Shown here: positions 26,373-34,041 of the stretch, in pieces | How positions within the stretch are numbered: position 1 is the first letter of the stretch | Layout: every line of letters begins with the position of its first letter | Source of the DNA: Planctomycetes bacterium UBA1146 | GTDB lineage: Bacteria; Planctomycetota; UBA8108; UBA1146 | DNA: 62,488 nucleotides | Assembly (NCBI GenBank): GCA_002311345.1 | Contig: DCAA01000002.1 | Coordinates: forward strand, 111,452 to 173,939 | Direction of reading: 5' to 3' | Notes under the pieces: model-generated | Databases searched by the model: none | What the model was told of the DNA's origin: nothing | What the model saw: only the letters and a program-made list of their open reading frames with translations | Position numbers and translations under genes: made by a program

Positions 26373-26888
26373 TTAGAACGGCATTCTTCCCGAGATGGTC
26401 TTGAAGGTGGCCTGGAAGAAACGCCAGGTGCCATCTTCTTCCCTGCGTGCCATTCCATCAATTCGCAGGGTCCAGGCAGGTTTCGCGTTGGGTCTCTTTC
26501 TCTCCACGAATCGTATCGGTGCCGATACGGTGCCCGTACGTGCCTCTTCCTCTGTCGAATCCAGTTCGACCTGAATCTCATCCTCGTCGACGAGAGCCTG
26601 CCAGATGAACGATCCATCGGAACTATCTCTTTGACTCAAGAAGATACGCAGCAGTGCTCCGCGGAAACGGGCTGCATCGAGGAAGTAAACGGTCTCGTGG
26701 AAATCCCGTGAACAATGCACGAGAACGTCACCGGAATCCTGGTCGTTAAATCCATCTTTCATCCCCACCACTGCTTGAATCAGGCTTTCCGTCGGTGAAG
26801 AGTTGACTCCTCCCAACAGCCAGAAAAGCAACAGTCCGGTGATGGCCAGGGCAAGGAGGACACGCAGCAGTAGCGCCCGGTCAACCAC
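26373..26888 (-). CDS. Membrane-anchored protein, unknown function
   Basis: A 171-residue protein. Residues 1-26 are one membrane segment (LLRVLLALAITGLLLFWLLGG), then a soluble region with an NTF2/SnoaL-like feel: SLIQAVVGMKDGFNDQDSGD then FSRDF-like VHCSRDFHETV, and a C-terminal WRFFQATFKTISGRMPF where such domains often end in a W-R-F strand. GTG at 26888 overlaps the stop of moaA by eight bases, so it is cotranslated with moaA; the 3' end is three bases from the convergent permease. Function unknown. Confidence 0.6.
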   Translation of the reverse strand: MVDRALLLRVLLALAITGLLLFWLLGGVNSSPTESLIQAVVGMKDGFNDQDSGDVLVHCSRDFHETVYFLDAARFRGALLRIFLSQRDSSDGSFIWQALVDEDEIQVELDSTEEEARTGTVSAPIRFVERKRPNAKPAWTLRIDGMARREEDGTWRFFQATFKTISGRMPF

Positions 26889-27867
26889 CTATCTCGTGCA
26901 TGCGACGGCTGGAATGGATTCCCTGATCAAGTGCATGGCCGATCGGCTTCATGAGAATCGCCGCCTCCAGAGCAGCACGGACCACCTCGACCCCACCACC
27001 GCCTCGAATCACAGCTCGCAGATCAGCCTCGTCATCTCGCAGCAGGCAAAGTAGAAGTCGTCCATCTGCAGAGAGCCGCACACGATTGCAAGATGAACAG
27101 AATGGATCACTGACCGGACTGATGAATCCAATGATTCCACGAGCTCCGCGAAGCCTGTAGTTACGACTTTCCTCGGATGGATGGGTCGATGGGACCGCTT
27201 CGAGGGGACCGAGTGCTGAGGTGATTCTCGCCATCGATTCGGCAGTCTTCACAATCGAGTCCCTGGCCACAATCGCCTCATCGCCGTCCCCGAACGGCAT
27301 CAACTCGATGAAGCGAACACTCCAGGACTTGGTGAGGGTCTGCCGCGCCAGTTCGACGATGTCAGCATCATTTACTCCTCGAACCACGACCGAGTTGATC
27401 TTGATGGGATCCAATCGCGCTTCCTCGGCAGCCTCGATCCCCAGGAGGATCTTGTCCAGATCAGCAAGACGCATCACCTGGCGGATCCTCTGGGCTTCGA
27501 GAGTATCGATGTGGATATTCACCCGATCGAGTCCAGCATCACGAAGGTCGTGCGCCACCCGCGGGAGCAATATCGCATTGGTAGTCATGGAGATGTCGGC
27601 ATCCGGAGAGACGCGGCGGATTCCAGACACAATCTCAACCAGATCCTTACGAAGGGTGGGCTCTCCCCCGGTGATTCGGAACTTCCTGAACCCAGCCGCC
27701 GTTGCAGCCTCTGCGACCAGACAGATTTCCTCTGCAGTCAGAAGATCCTCTTCGGGAAGAAAGCGAAGGCCCTCCAGCGGCATGCAATAAGTACACCTCA
27801 GATTACAACGATCCATCACGGAGATCCGCAGGTAGTCGATAATCCTGCCATGTCCATCGCGCGACAT
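26881..27867 (-). CDS. moaA: GTP 3',8-cyclase
   Basis: A 328-residue radical SAM enzyme for the first step of molybdenum cofactor synthesis. The SAM cluster cysteines are C21, C25 and C28 in RCNLRCTYCMP, RKFRITGGEPTLRKDL is the SAM site, and the second cluster uses DPFCSSCNRVRLS plus a cysteine in LLLCLLRD. The protein ends in Gly-Gly, as active MoaA must. ATG at 27867 was chosen; TTG at 27879 lengthens it by four residues. MoaD and MoaE are encoded 8 kb away at 35460 on the other strand; no moaC is in the window. Confidence 0.94.
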   Translation of the reverse strand: MSRDGHGRIIDYLRISVMDRCNLRCTYCMPLEGLRFLPEEDLLTAEEICLVAEAATAAGFRKFRITGGEPTLRKDLVEIVSGIRRVSPDADISMTTNAILLPRVAHDLRDAGLDRVNIHIDTLEAQRIRQVMRLADLDKILLGIEAAEEARLDPIKINSVVVRGVNDADIVELARQTLTKSWSVRFIELMPFGDGDEAIVARDSIVKTAESMARITSALGPLEAVPSTHPSEESRNYRLRGARGIIGFISPVSDPFCSSCNRVRLSADGRLLLCLLRDDEADLRAVIRGGGGVEVVRAALEAAILMKPIGHALDQGIHSSRRMHEIGG

Positions 27868-27885
27868 ATACGACCCCAATCCTGA

Positions 27886-28376
27886 AGCGATTCCCGATCT
27901 GAGGGTAATTTAACTGGACTCTACGGATGCCCGACCGATTTCATCAGCGCCGAGGACCCGACCCTCTATCGAGATCAGTATACAGCCTCTCCCGGCAACG
28001 AGATATCCAACATCCTCTCTGGCGACCTACGTGCAGATAGCACCGCTACAGGCGACCCACAACGAATCGAGGCGGATCGCCCGATCGGCATCTCGACCAT
28101 CTGCGATGAACCATCGAATCGAGCATCGGATTCCCTTCGACTTCTGATCGATCAATTGCGATCTCCATTTGAGTTTCGAGTCACCTTGTTCTTATCGGTC
28201 CTCGCTGGCGTAGAAACCCTTTTCCTGCACCCCTGCATGCTATTCAGGCCTTCAGCGTTGCGCAGGTATCACTCGTGCAATCGGTTAATTTGGAAGAATA
28301 ATTTGGGAGTCGCTATCATCCTTGCCGATCTCGAATCCGGAGCAACGATTCTCGAGGGGAAAGGACTCCACTGCTC
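27886..28376 (+). pseudogene. Intergenic stretch with a start-less open frame, possible gene remnant
   Basis: This is the longest gap without a clear gene (27868-28376). In plus frame 1 there is no stop from 27886 through to 28701. The part up to ~28145 reads like protein (SAEDPTLYRDQYTASPGNEI, later SDSLRLLIDQL) with about 60 percent G/C at third positions, close to neighbouring genes. No ATG, GTG or TTG is available before 28156. It may be the tail of a decayed gene, or a chance open frame. No terminator, repeat or RNA was recognised here; the promoter of the 28377 operon must lie within it. Confidence 0.35.
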
Positions 28377-29312
28377 GTGTTCCCTGAAACTCCAGACCAC
28401 AATACTGCCGGCAGGCAATCGGATGCTGCTGACGATCGACGATCGCGCCTTGAGATCATCTCGGGGCATCTGCGTGGAAAGATCAACGAGAACAGCGATT
28501 TCACCAGCGATGTGGTTTCACTGCAATTGGTGGAGAAACTGGTCCAGGATTCACCTCCGACCTCGGATGAAATCTTGGCCCTCGGATTCGACCTGCAACT
28601 GGTCAGGACCCGGATCGATGAATTCCTCGCAGGCCAGGTCGACCGTAACTTGCTCCATCACTGGATCTGCAACGCCCTCAAAATCGCTGTCGTCCTGTCA
28701 CTGAGAGAAACTACTCCGGATGGAGATCTGATCGAAGACACACTGGGTCTGATGGCGCTGGTCACCGATGACGATTTCGCCTCTCCGGACACTTCTGTGA
28801 GACTCTGCCGCCTGATCGACGACCGGATCTCACTACGATTGCCTGCTCCTCGCCGCAGAACCATCTCAGAACTGTTGCGGGAAATGGGAGAAGGAGCCTT
28901 GACCGTCACTGAACGGGGTCCCGACAGTGAACATCCGGTATGGGTAGATGTCTCTCTGTTGCCAAGACGCCATGATGCAAAAAGCGCCCTGTCACCACGA
29001 CCAACGTGGTTCCAGCCTCTTTCGGTGTGCACCCAGGGTTTGTGGAAAGAGATCTCCCCGAGCGATCGGTGGACCGGGGTAGAAAACGATCGGATACCGG
29101 GCCTGATTGCAGAAGAACCGTGGCTCGCCAACGAATTCGAGGGTCTGAGCCTGTACCTGGACCCAGATGGCATCACCGAAGCAGTCGTCGAGGCGACCAG
29201 AATCGGTTCCAGAGAACTGAGGAAAGCGGTCGCGGGTTTTCGTGCCCTGCACCAGATGAAGCGCTGTTCCATCGATGGAATTCCCGTACACTCACGAGAG
29301 GAGGACTTATGA
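28377..29312 (+). CDS. Protein of unknown function, first gene of the NYN-queA run
   Basis: A 311-residue protein that I do not recognise. It has no signal peptide or membrane segment. The N-terminal half is helical and acidic (ISGHLRGKINENSDFTSDVV, VEKLVQDSPPTSDEILALGF); the middle has RRTISELLREMGEGAL; the C-terminal part has SEHPVWVDVSLLPR and LSLYLDPDGITEAVVEATRI. Start GTG at 28377 with no strong ribosome site. Its TGA overlaps the ATG of the NYN gene as ATGA, which argues that the two are made together. A role linked to RNA handling is a guess from that neighbour only. Confidence 0.55.
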   Translation: MFPETPDHNTAGRQSDAADDRRSRLEIISGHLRGKINENSDFTSDVVSLQLVEKLVQDSPPTSDEILALGFDLQLVRTRIDEFLAGQVDRNLLHHWICNALKIAVVLSLRETTPDGDLIEDTLGLMALVTDDDFASPDTSVRLCRLIDDRISLRLPAPRRRTISELLREMGEGALTVTERGPDSEHPVWVDVSLLPRRHDAKSALSPRPTWFQPLSVCTQGLWKEISPSDRWTGVENDRIPGLIAEEPWLANEFEGLSLYLDPDGITEAVVEATRIGSRELRKAVAGFRALHQMKRCSIDGIPVHSREEDL

Positions 29313-30181
29313 GTATCCAATCCCCTTCAGAATCCAAAGGCAACCCGAACTCCATCGAAGAACTTCACGAGAAAATAATTGAACTTGAAGAAGAACTGGT
29401 ACGCCAGCGACGTATCCACCAGACGGAAATGGAACTGGGGCTGGAAGCGATGGAGCGTATCAAGAAAGCGGGAGAGTCTTCCGCCCCAAAAGCGAACATG
29501 CTCGTCTCCATCGATGGTCACGAACTTTCCGCTACCCAACGGGTGGCTATTTTCGTCGATGTTCAAAACATGTATTACGCTGCTCGTAACCTCTTTCAGT
29601 CAAAACTGGAATTCTCCAAGTTGCTCCGCCACCTCGTCAGAGGACGCACTCTCGCTCGTGCCCTGGCATACATCGTTGAACGCCCCGGTATGGAGCAAAA
29701 CAAGTTCATCGAAGTACTGCGCAGAAATGGTTACGAAGTTCGAAAGAGAATTGTCGGAGAGCGGAACGACTCGTCGAATCGAGGCGACTGGAACATCGGC
29801 ATTGCACTGGATGCGCTCGCGCTGGCAAACAAGATAGACGTCGCGATTCTGGTCACGGGAGATGGTGATTTCGTCCCTCTGGTCGAGAAACTCGCGATGG
29901 ATGGGGTGAGGGTAGAGATCGCCTCATTCCGCGAAACCACTTCCTCTGACCTGTATCACGCTGCAGATCAGGTTCACGTTCTCGACGAGGGAGTGCTTCT
30001 TTCAGGGACACATTTCCAGCCAGCCGAAGAAGAAGAAGAAGAAGAAGAAGATTTCGAAGATGAATTAGAAGTGCAGGGGGAAGAAGAGGAGCTGGTCCCA
30101 TCCCGTAGTCGGAGACCTCTGAGACGAGCCCGCGGTCCGGCGGAAGAGGATTTCGATGACGACGAGGACGACGAGGAGTGA
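29309..30181 (+). CDS. NYN-domain (LabA-like) protein with acidic tail
   Basis: A 290-residue protein. Residues ~20-60 form a coiled coil (EELHEKIIELEEELVRQRRI). Residues ~75-230 are a NYN/PIN-like domain: RVAIFVDVQNMYYAARN with the first acidic residue, FIEVLRRNGYEVRKR, GDWNIGIALDALALAN and VAILVTGDGDFVPLVEKLA with the others, matching LabA/DUF88 proteins, some of which are RNases. The C-terminal ~55 residues are acidic, including eight glutamates from a (GAA)8 run at 30026-30049. ATG has GAGAGGAGGAC upstream, and the frame is open back to 29006 without a better start. It overlaps the gene before it by four bases and queA by 26. Confidence 0.8.
   Translation: MSIQSPSESKGNPNSIEELHEKIIELEEELVRQRRIHQTEMELGLEAMERIKKAGESSAPKANMLVSIDGHELSATQRVAIFVDVQNMYYAARNLFQSKLEFSKLLRHLVRGRTLARALAYIVERPGMEQNKFIEVLRRNGYEVRKRIVGERNDSSNRGDWNIGIALDALALANKIDVAILVTGDGDFVPLVEKLAMDGVRVEIASFRETTSSDLYHAADQVHVLDEGVLLSGTHFQPAEEEEEEEEDFEDELEVQGEEEELVPSRSRRPLRRARGPAEEDFDDDEDDEE
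30026..30049 (+). repeat. (GAA)8 microsatellite coding for polyglutamate
   Basis: Eight perfect GAA codons in a row inside the NYN-protein gene encode eight Glu residues before DFEDE. The run keeps the frame whatever its copy number. It is the only trinucleotide run of this length I saw in the window, and is the kind of tract that can vary between strains. Confidence 0.9.
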
Positions 30182-31250
30182 TGGAATCCCGCCTGCCGAC
30201 GACTTGTCGGCAGCTGAGGGTATCTCCAGTTACGATTTCGATCTACCAGAGCATCTGATCGCCCAACAACCAGTTCTCGAACGATCCTCTTCCCGCTGTA
30301 TCTTCTGTTCGAGAGGCCGCCCAGGTGGTGAGTCAGCCTATTTCCGAGATCTCCTCGACCATCTCAACGGGAACGAACTGCTGGTCGTAAACGATACCCG
30401 CGTCATCCCTGCACGAATCCGCTGCCACCGCCAATCAGGAGGGGCCATCGAGGTCTTCCTCCTCAAACCTCTCGAGGATCGGCGCTGGAGGGCCTGGCTT
30501 TCCCCGGCTCGCAGAATTCGTTCAGGAGAAATACTGAAGACTACAGGTCCCCCGTTGAAGGTGATCGACCGCAGTGGATCCGGCTGGGAGGTAGAACTGG
30601 GTGGAGATGGGAATCTCGATGAGATCGGAGAAGTACCACTGCCCCCCTACATCCATCGGGACCATCAAGATCAACGGACACAATCGATCGATCGGGAACG
30701 GTACCAGACCATCTTTGCGCGAACGCCGGGGGCCGTGGCCGCTCCCACCGCCGGATTACACTTCGATGACTCGATGCTCCAGCAAGCGAAACTAACCGGC
30801 ATTCAGGTGGTTGCGGTGACCTTGCATGTCGGTCCAGGAACCTTCAAACCGATCGAAGAGGAGAAAATCTGTAATCATCGTGTCGATCCGGAGTTGTACA
30901 CAGTCAGCAGTCAAACCCGTACGGCCTTATCTGAAGCACGGGCATCCGGTCGACCGATCATCGCCGTTGGCACCACAAGTTTGCGGGTGCTGGAGAGCAT
31001 CGGTCCACTCGAAGAAGGCCCGACCATCGAATCCGAAACAGATCTAACGATCTTGCCGGGGCACAAGTTCTCCAACGTGGATGGCCTGGTGACCAACTTC
31101 CATCTCCCACGCTCTTCCTTGCTGGTACTGGTGAGTTCTTTTCACGGTCTGGAGAACACATTGGCGCTATATCAGCAGGCCATCACATCCGATTTCCGCT
31201 TTTACTCCTACGGAGATTGCATGGCGATCCTCCCTGGAATCAATCGTTGA
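30156..31250 (+). CDS. queA: S-adenosylmethionine:tRNA ribosyltransferase-isomerase
   Basis: A 364-residue enzyme that transfers ribosyl from SAM to preQ1 at the tRNA wobble base to give epoxyqueuosine. SYDFDLPEHLIAQQP opens the family region, LLVVNDTRVIPARI, EVFLLKPLEDRRWRAW, GEVPLPPYIHR, TPGAVAAPTAGLHFD, LHVGPGTFKPI and GTTSLRVLESI are all diagnostic, and FSNVDGLVTNFHLPRS marks the end. ATG at 30156 has AGAGG about six bases ahead but adds ~20 odd residues; a downstream TTG at 30204 is possible. An 8-bp hairpin CTGCCGAC-GACTT-GTCGGCAG lies at 30193-30213. QueF, the step before, is at 57831. Start open, function sure. Confidence 0.93.
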   Translation: MTTRTTRSDGIPPADDLSAAEGISSYDFDLPEHLIAQQPVLERSSSRCIFCSRGRPGGESAYFRDLLDHLNGNELLVVNDTRVIPARIRCHRQSGGAIEVFLLKPLEDRRWRAWLSPARRIRSGEILKTTGPPLKVIDRSGSGWEVELGGDGNLDEIGEVPLPPYIHRDHQDQRTQSIDRERYQTIFARTPGAVAAPTAGLHFDDSMLQQAKLTGIQVVAVTLHVGPGTFKPIEEEKICNHRVDPELYTVSSQTRTALSEARASGRPIIAVGTTSLRVLESIGPLEEGPTIESETDLTILPGHKFSNVDGLVTNFHLPRSSLLVLVSSFHGLENTLALYQQAITSDFRFYSYGDCMAILPGINR

Positions 31251-31897
31251 TGCTCCATTGCTGGGCATGTCGATCAGCGCTCACCAGCAAACGAGCGAAA
31301 AGAGATGGTTTTCTGAGGGGGAGATCCTCGGAGTCGGGTGGACCCTACCTGGTTTACTCCTGTCCTTCCTGCCGCAAGGAGAACAGGATCGAGCAGTTAC
31401 CCGATGGCAATTTCTATTCATCTCCTGCCAAGGAGATCGGCCTGGTCGACTGGCTGTTCGGCTGGATCGAACCTCTGGCTCCAGAAGATTTTCTCGAGAT
31501 CCAGAGTTGGCATCACAAGCACTCACTAGAAAGACGTGCGATTTTCGAGGGGCTGGGCGATCAGCGCTACTCGGGAGCCCTCTGGCGTCGCTTGCTAGGT
31601 CGTTGGATCCCGCGCAGGAGAACCGATCATCGGGATCCGGAAATCGAACAGGAACGAAGTGGAACCGACCGCCCATCGATGAGCAGGAACATTCCACTGC
31701 CGCATCCATACCGGATCCTTGGACTCCCTGCAGATGCTGATTCTGAGCAGATCCGGAGCCGATTTCGCGAACTGGTGAAAACCCATCACCCCGACAAACT
31801 CCACCACTCCGATCCAGATCAGGTCGAGCAAGCAAGTCGAAAGTTGCAGGAACTGATCCGTGCCTACGAGGATCTGGAAAAGGGCGGTCAGGTCTAA
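31250..31897 (+). CDS. J-domain protein with N-terminal zinc ribbon
   Basis: A 215-residue protein. Cys4, Cys7, Cys38 and Cys41 (CWAC ... CPSC) make a zinc-ribbon-like site, residues ~58-110 are an uncharacterised W/H-rich segment (EIQSWHHKHSLERR), and residues ~150-215 are a C-terminal J domain: PYRILGLPADADSEQIRSRF then HHPDK with the HPD at 180-182 that stimulates Hsp70 ATPase. J domains are usually N-terminal in DnaJ, so this is a special-purpose cochaperone. ATG at 31250 overlaps the queA stop in TGATG. Client unknown. Confidence 0.8.
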   Translation: MLHCWACRSALTSKRAKRDGFLRGRSSESGGPYLVYSCPSCRKENRIEQLPDGNFYSSPAKEIGLVDWLFGWIEPLAPEDFLEIQSWHHKHSLERRAIFEGLGDQRYSGALWRRLLGRWIPRRRTDHRDPEIEQERSGTDRPSMSRNIPLPHPYRILGLPADADSEQIRSRFRELVKTHHPDKLHHSDPDQVEQASRKLQELIRAYEDLEKGGQV

Positions 31898-31928
31898 TTG
31901 ACCCCGCTCGCATAGCAGATCCCGCCAC

Positions 31929-33443
31929 TCAACTGGCTCCTGGCATCAGGTTGAGCGCCTTGATCACCAGAGTCACCACCAGGACAACCGCCACCCCAAC
32001 GAGATTCAGGACGAGTCCACAGCGGAGCATCGTTTTGATCTTGACCTTTCCAGTGGCAAACACGATGGCGTTGGGAGCCGTTGCCACCGGCAACATGAAT
32101 GCACAAGAAACCGACAGCACTGCAGGAATCATCATGTGAAGCGGTGGAATTCCACCCTGTGTCGCCGCCGAGGATAGGATCGGCATCAACAGGTGCATCG
32201 AGGCGGTATTCGAGGTCACCTCGGTGAGGAAGGTCGTCGCTAGCGAGATCGACATGACCAGAACTGGGAAGGGAAGATCTACCCAGTGAGCCATCATGGT
32301 GCCGAAGTACTCGGACAGCCCACTCTGCTGGAAGGACCCCCCGAGAGCAAATCCACCTCCGAATAGCAGCAGCATCCCCCACGGAACTTCTTTGGCCTGT
32401 TCCCAGTCGAGTAGAGCAGGCCCACCACGGTGAGACGGAATCACGAACAGTGATATTGCAGCGGCAAGTGCGACGATTGAATCGTTGAGATAATCTCGCG
32501 CCACGGTCGCAGGGATTCCCATCAGATCGGCAACCGGCCCACTCCAGCCGGGCATTCCCTCACCGCCACGAGTAATCCATAGCAAGGCGGTGACCAGGAA
32601 CACCACCAGCACCCGGGTCTCGCCAGAAGACATTTTTCCGAGGTCCCTTCTCTCCTCGAGGAGTGCCTCCATCCCTTCACGTGCAGAGCCTGGCGGCAAT
32701 GGCAACAAAAAGCGGGTCATCAACAACCCCACGAGAGGAATGAAGAGCACGACTACCGGCAATCCCATGGGGAGCCAGTGGAGGAAATCGATGATCACTG
32801 GCGGATCAAGATCCCCGGCGTTCTTGGCAAAGATCAGGTTGGGAGGAGTTCCTATGAGCGTACCAATGCCCCCCACATTGGCACCGTACGCGGTACACAG
32901 CAGCAAACAGGTGGTGAAAACTCCTCGCGAAGCAACGTTGTTCTTCTCGGTCCGGATCGCCACAGAGATGGCAATCGGCATCAACATCAGTGTCGTGGCA
33001 GTGTTGGAAATCCACATCGACAACATGGCAGAAGTAATGAGAAACCCCAGAGCCAATCGGCGCGGCGACGTACCTACAGTGGTGAGAGTGGCCAGGGCAA
33101 TACGACGATGGAGTCCGGAACATTCGACGGCCCTCGCCAGCAAAAATCCCCCCAGCAGCAACATGATCAGATGATGAGAATAGTACTTGGCGGCGACCTG
33201 CGCATCGCACACTCCGAAGAGAGGCAACAGAACCGCCGGCAACAAAGAAGCGGCAGGGATGGGGACCGCCTCGGTGACCCACCAGGTGAGAGTCCACATC
33301 GCTACCAGTAGAGTACCCCGAGCTTCCGGCGGAAGATCTGAAGGCGCGACCAGGTAAGTGAGATAGGCCAGCAGCGGACCCAGTAGGATCATCCCGAGAC
33401 GTACCTTGCGGGGACCTTTTGGCTCAACATTTTCAGAACTCAT
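31929..33443 (-). CDS. SLC13/DASS-family sodium:dicarboxylate or sulfate symporter
   Basis: A 504-residue membrane protein with about 12 predicted segments. The sodium motif S-N-T is present twice: MWISNTATTLMLMP in the first half and TEVTSNTASMHLLMP in the second, with LIGTPPNLIFAKNAGD and LFGGGFALGGSFQQSG completing the inverted-repeat pair. EAVPIPAASLLPAVLLP is the standard opening. Candidates for substrate are succinate, malate, citrate or sulfate. ATG has GGAGGG five bases upstream. Divergent from the lipoprotein gene at 33574. Confidence 0.88.
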   Translation of the reverse strand: MSSENVEPKGPRKVRLGMILLGPLLAYLTYLVAPSDLPPEARGTLLVAMWTLTWWVTEAVPIPAASLLPAVLLPLFGVCDAQVAAKYYSHHLIMLLLGGFLLARAVECSGLHRRIALATLTTVGTSPRRLALGFLITSAMLSMWISNTATTLMLMPIAISVAIRTEKNNVASRGVFTTCLLLCTAYGANVGGIGTLIGTPPNLIFAKNAGDLDPPVIIDFLHWLPMGLPVVVLFIPLVGLLMTRFLLPLPPGSAREGMEALLEERRDLGKMSSGETRVLVVFLVTALLWITRGGEGMPGWSGPVADLMGIPATVARDYLNDSIVALAAAISLFVIPSHRGGPALLDWEQAKEVPWGMLLLFGGGFALGGSFQQSGLSEYFGTMMAHWVDLPFPVLVMSISLATTFLTEVTSNTASMHLLMPILSSAATQGGIPPLHMMIPAVLSVSCAFMLPVATAPNAIVFATGKVKIKTMLRCGLVLNLVGVAVVLVVTLVIKALNLMPGAS

Positions 33444-33573
33444 CGAATCCCTCCGACCGGATAACTGGCGCTACTTAGAATTGCCAGATCATCCCTGCAC
33501 CCGTTCGACGTGGTACCATCCCCGAATCGCGTTCCCAAGGGAATGCCAAACCGTTCGAGATCTGGATCAGAAT

Positions 33574-34041
33574 ATGCCATCTCCTAACCCCAGAACCGCA
33601 CCTGTGCTGCCAGAACGTGTTCACCCTCATTCGAGGCCCTTGCCTCAGCTGATGAGTCTGCTGCTGATAGCGTTCTGTGTCTGTTGTGGGTGCTCGACGG
33701 TGCACCTGAAGCCCAGGGTGACCAATATCGCTGACTACTCGCGAGAAAAGGACATCAAAACCTATGTCATCACCGTCGATTCGAAGATGAAGGATGAGGA
33801 CTACAAGAACTGGACCCAGCAACACTTCGAGGAAAATCGACTGTGCCTGGAAAACCCCGAGTACGAAGGAATCCCGATCTACGAGATTCACTATCACTTC
33901 GTCCTGAGGAGACCTGGATATCGCCCCAGGAGAATCGCTTTTCTGATCTGGCGCAATTCGCCTGATGATCCCTCGAAGATGAATCACCTCTTCACATACA
34001 TCGGCTCGAGCGTTTCGATGCAAAACTGGATCTTGAGATGA
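33574..34041 (+). CDS. Small lipoprotein, unknown function
   Basis: About 155 residues. A signal segment LMSLLLIAFCVCCGCS ends in a lipobox whose cysteine would be lipidated. The mature part is charged with TYVITVDSKMKDEDYKNWTQ and GYRPRRIAFLIWRNSPDD. ATG at 33574 gives a long 26-residue lead before the hydrophobic run; ATG at 33652 gives a compact signal peptide but has no ribosome site. The stop overlaps the next gene's ATG by four bases, so it is likely made with the zincin lipoprotein. Function unknown. Confidence 0.6.
   Translation: MPSPNPRTAPVLPERVHPHSRPLPQLMSLLLIAFCVCCGCSTVHLKPRVTNIADYSREKDIKTYVITVDSKMKDEDYKNWTQQHFEENRLCLENPEYEGIPIYEIHYHFVLRRPGYRPRRIAFLIWRNSPDDPSKMNHLFTYIGSSVSMQNWILR

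Noticed and set aside
28156..28704. 182-residue plus-strand frame overlapping the 28377 gene
   Set aside because: Its latter half is Trp/Ser/Arg-rich shadow sequence and the 28377 frame is coupled to the NYN gene; only the upstream start-less part is kept as a finding.
29006..29308. Long N-terminal extension of the NYN protein
   Set aside because: It overlaps the 28377 gene in another frame and ATG 29309 has GAGAGGAGGAC with ATGA overlap.
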